Origin: Parachlamydiales bacterium
GTDB lineage: Bacteria > Chlamydiota > Chlamydiia > Chlamydiales > Simkaniaceae
DNA: 12,207 nucleotides
Direction of reading: 5' to 3'
Assembly: GCA_030641465.1 (NCBI GenBank)
Contig: DAOWHK010000112.1
Span: 1 to 12,207, forward strand
The position numbers and the translations under genes were made by a program. The notes below the pieces were generated by a model, which worked only from the letters and a program-made list of their open reading frames with translations, was not told where the DNA came from and made no database searches. The number at the start of each line of letters is the position of its first letter. Position 1 is the stretch's first letter. This document shows positions 9,173 to 12,207 of this stretch, piece after piece.

Positions 9173-9628
9173 TTAATCACCATTTTCTTCATCGAACAAG
9201 GGATGTCGATTATATTTGGTAGTAAGCCACCCTGGAAGGCGGTGTAATGAAAGGAGACCGATTAATATGACAGAAGTTGCAATTCCAAGAATGAACATAG
9301 AATTTGCAATCGCAAGGCCAACGGATGCTGTTGCCCAAAGTGTTGCAGCTGTAGTTAGTCCTCGAACACGTCCTCGATCTCTAAGAATTACTCCAGCTCC
9401 AAGAAATCCAACGCCACTGACAATTTGCGCAGCTATCCTTGACGGGTCAGCAAGTCCTAAAACGTGAAAGGAAATGAGGCCAAAAAGACAGGATCCAACT
9501 GCTACCGCTGCATGCGTTCTAATTCCGGCAAGTCCTACATGTCTCTCTCTTTCTAAACCAATCAGGGATCCTAAAAATCCTGCAAGGATAATATAGGAAA
9601 CAAATAGTAATTCTTTTTCCCAGCTCAT
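9173..9628 (-). CDS. MgtC/SapB family membrane protein, minimal form
   Basis: This 151-residue inner-membrane protein carries the MgtC/SapB family core: SLIGLERERHVGLAGIRTHA (21-40), DPSRIAAQIVSGVGFLGAGV (61-80) and GRVRGLTTAATLWATASVGL (86-105). Hydrophobic segments lie at about 6-25, 39-59, 66-84, 93-108 and 110-129. Salmonella MgtC is about 230 residues with a cytoplasmic C-terminal domain; here the chain ends about 20 residues after the last membrane segment, so that domain is absent. Family members aid survival in macrophages and growth at low Mg2+, in part by acting on the F1Fo ATP synthase. In this organism a role inside a host cell is plausible but not shown. RBS AAGGGA (9641-9636) sits 7 nt before the ATG. 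It is the first gene of the minus-strand block. I leave the symbol blank because orthology to mgtC itself cannot be settled. Confidence 0.88.
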   Translation of the reverse strand: MSWEKELLFVSYIILAGFLGSLIGLERERHVGLAGIRTHAAVAVGSCLFGLISFHVLGLADPSRIAAQIVSGVGFLGAGVILRDRGRVRGLTTAATLWATASVGLAIANSMFILGIATSVILIGLLSLHRLPGWLTTKYNRHPLFDEENGD

Positions 9629-9694
9629 AAAAGATTCCCTTAAGTAAGGGGATGCCCAAAAGGTCCATCTTCAACTCTTTTTCGCTCTTTTCAT

Positions 9695-9761
9695 CAAACT
9701 TCGCAACTATGTAAATCGCTTATATTCAGACATATGCTAATTTACAAAGTTGTGGGATTTG
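9695..9761 (+). repeat. 67-nt imperfect palindrome / potential RNA stem-loop
   Basis: CGCAACTATGTAAAT (9702-9716) pairs with ATTTACAAAGTTGTG (9740-9754), with one A-A mismatch and one G-U pair. CAAA (9695-9698) pairs with TTTG (9758-9761), and an inner GC..ATAT/ATATGC stem extends the hairpin. The T9700-G9756, T9701-G9755 and G9703-T9753 positions pair as G-U only in RNA of the plus strand, which hints that the plus-strand transcript is the folded one. It also overlaps the candidate mgtC-side promoter, so an operator role is the alternative. Confidence 0.4.
9719..9747 (-). promoter_or_regulatory. Candidate promoter for the mgtC-like gene
   Basis: On the minus strand TTGTAA (9747-9742, 4 of 6 matches to TTGACA) and TATAAG (9724-9719, 5 of 6 matches to TATAAT) are separated by 17 bp. 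Transcription would start near 9712, leaving a leader of about 84 nt. The elements fall inside the imperfect palindrome. Confidence 0.4.
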
Positions 9762-9854
9762 AAAGAAAATCTTCGAAAAATTTGTAATGGGCGGCCTTAC
9801 CAACACTCCCGTGAATCAATACATTTATTTACATTTTTTAGATAAAGGTGTCAA

Positions 9855-9884
9855 TTGATTAATAAGAGGACTCTCTGGTACAAT
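9855..9884 (+). promoter_or_regulatory. Candidate promoter upstream of nusB and the structured RNA
   Basis: TTGATT (9855-9860, 4 of 6 matches) and TACAAT (9879-9884, 5 of 6 matches) are 18 bp apart, predicting a start at about A9891. The transcript would carry the hairpin at 9940-9997 and a leader of about 180 nt before nusB. Confidence 0.4.
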
Positions 9885-9890
9885 TTTTAT

Positions 9891-10010
9891 ACACAGACCG
9901 ATTCAAGACTTGGGTTTTTCCAACAGTCAGCGGCCAAGGTTTAGACTCTCTGAAGCAGCTCCTATTTATGAATAGGGGCGATGCAGGAGAGCCTAAAAAT
10001 TAGTTGTCTG
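9891..10010 (+). ncRNA. Candidate structured small RNA or nusB leader
   Basis: The core is a 58-nt hairpin: TTTAG (9940-9944) with CTAAA (9993-9997), CTCTC (9946-9950) with GAGAG (9987-9991), GCA (9955-9957) with TGC (9982-9984), and CTCCTATT (9959-9966) with AATAGGGG (9971-9978), closed by a TATG loop. That is about 21 pairs with small internal loops. CAGAC (9894-9898) next to the predicted transcription start can pair with GTCTG (10006-10010), enclosing the whole element. A TTGG/CCAA hairpin at 9911-9923 competes with CTTGG/CCAAG pairing (9909-9913 with 9934-9938). There is no T-run terminator after it, so a leader of nusB is as likely as a free RNA. It matches no RNA family I recognise. 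Confidence 0.3.
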
Positions 10011-10072
10011 ACACAGGAAAAAATCCAAAGGTTGATTAGATTTGTGTATACTCATTAACCAAAGAGTTTTAA

Positions 10073-10483
10073 GTGGCCGAGATACCTAAGCAAAAATTTC
10101 GTGAAATAGTCTTCCAGCTGATCTATAGTTTAGATTTCAACGAGTTAGAGGATTCAAATCAATTATTTTCTATACTTGATAAGTGTCATGTTTCAAAAAA
10201 AAATATGCTAGCTGCAAGAGAAAGGGCGGATCAATTAAAAGTACATCAGATAGAAATTGATGAGCTTATTGCAAAGTTTTCTCCTGAATATGATTTTTCA
10301 AGAATTTCCGAAGTAGAAAAAAATATTTTGAGACTTGGGACATTTGAAATGATGTATGACACTGCAATTCCTCCAAAAGTTGCGATTACTGAGGCCGTTC
10401 GTCTCAGTCGCAAGTATGGATCCCCAGAAGGAGGGAATTTTGTAAATGCAATACTTGATGCGCTCTTGCATCAAGGGACATAA
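10073..10483 (+). CDS. nusB: Transcription antitermination factor NusB
   Basis: This is a 136-residue all-helical RNA-binding protein that joins NusE (S10) on boxA RNA to suppress termination, chiefly in rRNA operons. The N-terminal KFREIVFQLIYSL (8-20) and the C-terminal SEVEKNILRLGTFEM (98-112) followed by KVAITEAVRLSRKYG and NFVNAILDALL match the NusB fold from end to end. The length is normal. The start is GTG at 10073, preceded by AAAGAG (10061-10066) at 6 nt. It begins the right-hand operon, 35 bp before murB. A TATACT (10047-10052) lies close upstream but lacks a matching -35 at normal spacing. Confidence 0.95.
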   Translation: MAEIPKQKFREIVFQLIYSLDFNELEDSNQLFSILDKCHVSKKNMLAARERADQLKVHQIEIDELIAKFSPEYDFSRISEVEKNILRLGTFEMMYDTAIPPKVAITEAVRLSRKYGSPEGGNFVNAILDALLHQGT

Positions 10484-10494
10484 TTCGATATACT
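10466..10494 (+). promoter_or_regulatory. Possible internal promoter for murB
   Basis: TATACT (10489-10494, 5 of 6 matches) lies 17 bp after TTGCAT (10466-10471, 3 of 6 matches), giving a start near 10501. The -35 is weak and the gene can be read from nusB, so this is tentative. Confidence 0.25.
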
Positions 10495-10505
10495 CTAAGA
10501 TTTTT

Positions 10506-10513
10506 AAGGAAAG
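10506..10513 (+). promoter_or_regulatory. Ribosome binding site choosing the murB TTG start
   Basis: AAGGAAAG precedes two adjacent TTG codons (10519 and 10522). Its GGA core is 8 nt from the first and 11 nt from the second, which favours 10519. No ATG occurs nearby upstream of the conserved N-terminus. Confidence 0.5.
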
Positions 10514-10518
10514 ATCTC

Positions 10519-11385
10519 TTGTTGATTGAGTCGCAAATTCAAAGAAATAAATACCTCAAAGATTTGACGACATTTAAGGTCGGAGGCCCTGCGCAGGAAC
10601 TCGTCTTAGTAGATACTATTGAGATGATGCTTGATGTCATGCAATACATTCGAAAAAAAAAGATCCTCTATATGGTTTTAGGAAAAGGATCGAATTGCCT
10701 TTTTGATGATAAAGGATTTCCCGGACTTATTGTTCTCAATAAAATTAATTTTTTTCAGGAAAAAGGAAGTGTGTTTGAAGTAGGAGCTGGATTTAGCTAT
10801 TCTCATCTAGGAGTAAAAACTGCAAGAAAAGGGTGGAGCGGTCTCGAGTTTGCGTCGGGAATTCCAGGCACTGTTGGTGGCGCAGTTTATATGAATGCTG
10901 GTGCAAATGGAATGGAGACAAAAGATTCGTTATCACATGTGAGCTATATAGATGAAGAGGGGAAGCTTATTAAAAAAGCAAAAAAGGATCTAACATTTAG
11001 TTATCGGAGCTCATCTTTTCATCAAATGCAGGCGATCATCGTTTCTGCAGAGTTTGCTTTAACAGCTTCTAAGGATGCACGAGCAAGACAGATAGAGATT
11101 GTCAAATATCGCGCTAAAACCCAGCCCTTTGGAGAAAATTCTGCTGGCTGTATCTTTCGAAATCCAAAGATTGAGAGCGCTGGCGCTCTCATTGAAAAAT
11201 GTGGATTAAAAGGCATAAGTGTTGGAAATGCAAAAATTTCCCTCAAGCATGGAAATTTTATTATCAATGAAGGCGATGCAAAATCTTGTGAGATAGCCGA
11301 ATTAATTAGTAAAATTCAAGCCGAAGTTAAGATGCAAACTGGATGTGATTTAGAAGTGGAAATAAAACGAGTGCCAAATGAATAA
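10519..11385 (+). CDS. murB: UDP-N-acetylenolpyruvoylglucosamine reductase
   Basis: This cytosolic flavoenzyme uses NADPH to reduce UDP-GlcNAc-enolpyruvate to UDP-MurNAc, the second committed step of peptidoglycan precursor synthesis. The product has 288 residues. FAD-binding features are TTFKVGGPA (17-25), LGKGSNCLF (54-62) and SGIPGTVGGAVYMNAGANG (113-131). Catalytic-site features are SYRSSSF (161-167; Tyr162, Arg163), SAGCIFRNP (208-216) and the C-terminal Glu281. The proton-donor serine of E. coli MurB (GSFFKNP) corresponds to Cys211 here. The chain lacks the extra Tyr-loop of the E. coli enzyme, so it is a type II MurB. The start is TTG. The gene is 35 bp from nusB and overlaps the following gene by 8 nt, indicating one transcript. 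Its presence means the organism can make muramic-acid precursors. Confidence 0.96.
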   Translation: MLIESQIQRNKYLKDLTTFKVGGPAQELVLVDTIEMMLDVMQYIRKKKILYMVLGKGSNCLFDDKGFPGLIVLNKINFFQEKGSVFEVGAGFSYSHLGVKTARKGWSGLEFASGIPGTVGGAVYMNAGANGMETKDSLSHVSYIDEEGKLIKKAKKDLTFSYRSSSFHQMQAIIVSAEFALTASKDARARQIEIVKYRAKTQPFGENSAGCIFRNPKIESAGALIEKCGLKGISVGNAKISLKHGNFIINEGDAKSCEIAELISKIQAEVKMQTGCDLEVEIKRVPNE

Positions 11386-12207
11386 TACACCTTTTCGAGC
11401 AGATATGCATATGCACTCAACATGCTCTGATGGATCGCTCAGCCCGAAAGAGCTTTTATATCATGCAAAAGAAAAAGGCCTTTCTGCTCTATCTATCACA
11501 GACCATGATACGACCGAGGCTTATTCAGAAGAGCTCTTTTCAGAATCCAAAAAACTTGGCCTGTTTCTTTGCAAAGGAGTAGAGTTTTCTTGCAGGCATA
11601 AAGACACGAATGTACATATTTTAGGGTATCATTTTCAAACAGACCTTGTAGGATTTTGCCTTGAACACCAATTGCGCAGAAAAAGTCGCAATCTTAAGAT
11701 ACTTGCTAAATTAAGAAAGAATAATATTTCAATTGAGGAAGGGGAGCTTTATGGAGAAGCTGCTACCCCAGAAAAAGTCATTGGGCGACCACATATTGCA
11801 AGTTTACTCATTAGAAAGGGGATCGCAAAAGATTTTAAGGAAGCTTTTACCAAATATCTAGGTGATAAAGCATGCTGCTATGATCCTGGCAACCCATTTT
11901 CTGTAGAAGCAACTATTGAAACAATCCACGCAGCAAATGGAAAGGCTTTTATCGCTCATCCTCATCTTATGAAAAAAAATCGTGTCATAAAGGATCTTCT
12001 TAAAATGCCACTTGATGGGATTGAGTGTTATTATTCTATGATACCGCGCGATCAAGAAGAAAAATGGCTGCAGATAGCAAAAAAAAACAATCTTTTGATT
12101 AGTGGAGGCTCTGATTTTCATGGGGAAATAAAACCTCATGTGTTTATGGGAAGTTCATGGATTGATGAAGAAACGTTTCGTAAAATTATGGATGATTCAA
12201 ATGATAA
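11378..12207 (+). CDS. PHP-domain phosphoesterase (RNase AM/YciV-like), 3'-truncated by window edge
   Basis: The frame opens at an ATG overlapping the murB stop by 8 nt and has no stop up to the window end (276 complete codons). It has the full metal-binding signature of PHP hydrolases of the YciV/TrpH type: DMHMHSTCSDGSL (9-21; His11, His13, Asp18), ITDHDT (40-45), GVEFS (67-71; Glu69), VHILGYH (79-85), GRPHIAS (136-142), AHPH (193-196) and GGSDFHG (243-249). E. coli RNase AM (YciV) is about 290 residues and acts as a 5'-3' exoribonuclease and a 3',5'-nucleotide bisphosphate phosphatase, so only about 10-20 residues should be missing here. The position of the DFHG motif supports this. The likely role is RNA 5'-end trimming or nucleotide phosphate turnover. 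The exact substrate cannot be read from sequence. Confidence 0.92.
   Translation, partial: MNNTPFRADMHMHSTCSDGSLSPKELLYHAKEKGLSALSITDHDTTEAYSEELFSESKKLGLFLCKGVEFSCRHKDTNVHILGYHFQTDLVGFCLEHQLRRKSRNLKILAKLRKNNISIEEGELYGEAATPEKVIGRPHIASLLIRKGIAKDFKEAFTKYLGDKACCYDPGNPFSVEATIETIHAANGKAFIAHPHLMKKNRVIKDLLKMPLDGIECYYSMIPRDQEEKWLQIAKKNNLLISGGSDFHGEIKPHVFMGSSWIDEETFRKIMDDSND

Larger units (their letters stand above)
9629..10072. other. 444-bp divergent intergenic region between mgtC-like and nusB genes
   Basis: No convincing protein gene is seen. The region holds the mgtC-side ribosome binding site and a candidate minus-strand promoter (9719-9747), a 67-nt imperfect palindrome (9695-9761), a candidate plus-strand promoter (9855-9884), a strong plus-strand RNA hairpin (9940-9997) and the nusB start region. 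A 23-codon frame (from 9787) reads openly but has no ribosome binding site. No tRNA, SRP RNA, RNase P RNA or tmRNA signature was found. Confidence 0.7.

Noticed and set aside
9216-9467. Plus-strand frame of 83 codons opposite the mgtC-like gene
   Set aside because: The minus-strand frame carries the clear MgtC/SapB signature; the plus-strand frame shows low-complexity Arg/Pro-rich sequence only.
9751-9810. tRNA-like fragments on the minus strand (a TTCAAATCCC run and a GTTGGTAAGGC run)
   Set aside because: The flanking bases cannot form a T stem or acceptor stem, and no anticodon arm fits between them.
9787-9858. Short plus-strand frame of 23 codons starting MGGLTNTPVNQY
   Set aside because: It has no ribosome binding site, no recognised similarity, and its length is expected by chance. 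It could be a gene remnant, but nothing supports this.
9926-9960. SRP RNA-like words (TCAG followed by GAAGCAGC)
   Set aside because: The GGAA tetraloop and the symmetric loop arrangement of 4.5S RNA are missing between the two words.
11858-12139. Minus-strand frame of 93 codons
   Set aside because: It lies opposite the PHP-domain gene, whose metal-binding motifs run across the same bases, so it is a shadow.

Overview
The window looks like a chromosomal segment of a member of the Chlamydiae, most likely an environmental (Parachlamydiales-type) amoeba symbiont. This is inferred from the left-hand order gyrB-gyrA-tmk-holB, which I recall as the arrangement in Chlamydia trachomatis, from the adjacent nusB-murB pair on the right (also neighbours there, as I recall), from the low GC content, and from cytosolic eukaryotic-type protein kinases without PASTA or membrane segments. 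No search was run, so the taxon is an inference.

Layout. (1) Bases 1-5713, plus strand: a tightly packed replication and nucleotide operon. It holds the 3' two thirds of gyrB, complete gyrA, tmk (20-nt overlap with gyrA) and a HolB-type clamp-loader subunit (ATGA overlap with tmk). (2) Bases 5727-9628, minus strand: an accessory block read towards the first operon. In transcription order it holds a minimal MgtC/SapB membrane protein, a DnaQ-like exonuclease with a damaged third motif, a single-domain Ser/Thr kinase with CMGC-like features, and a 590-residue tandem kinase-pseudokinase. (3) Bases 9629-10072: a 444-bp divergent intergenic region with candidate promoters, a large imperfect palindrome and a strong RNA hairpin. 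(4) Bases 10073-12207, plus strand: nusB, murB and a PHP-domain phosphoesterase that runs off the window.

How the parts work together. The left operon handles DNA supercoiling, dTMP to dTDP phosphorylation and clamp loading. The right operon combines a transcription antitermination/rRNA factor, a peptidoglycan precursor enzyme and a nucleotide or RNA phosphoesterase. The minus-strand block between them has the character of a host-interaction module: two soluble eukaryotic-like kinases (possible secreted effectors) and an MgtC-family protein, a family known for intramacrophage survival. The most unusual items are the kinase-pseudokinase tandem protein, the CMGC-like kinase with a palindromic repeat cluster just upstream, and the structured RNA ahead of nusB.
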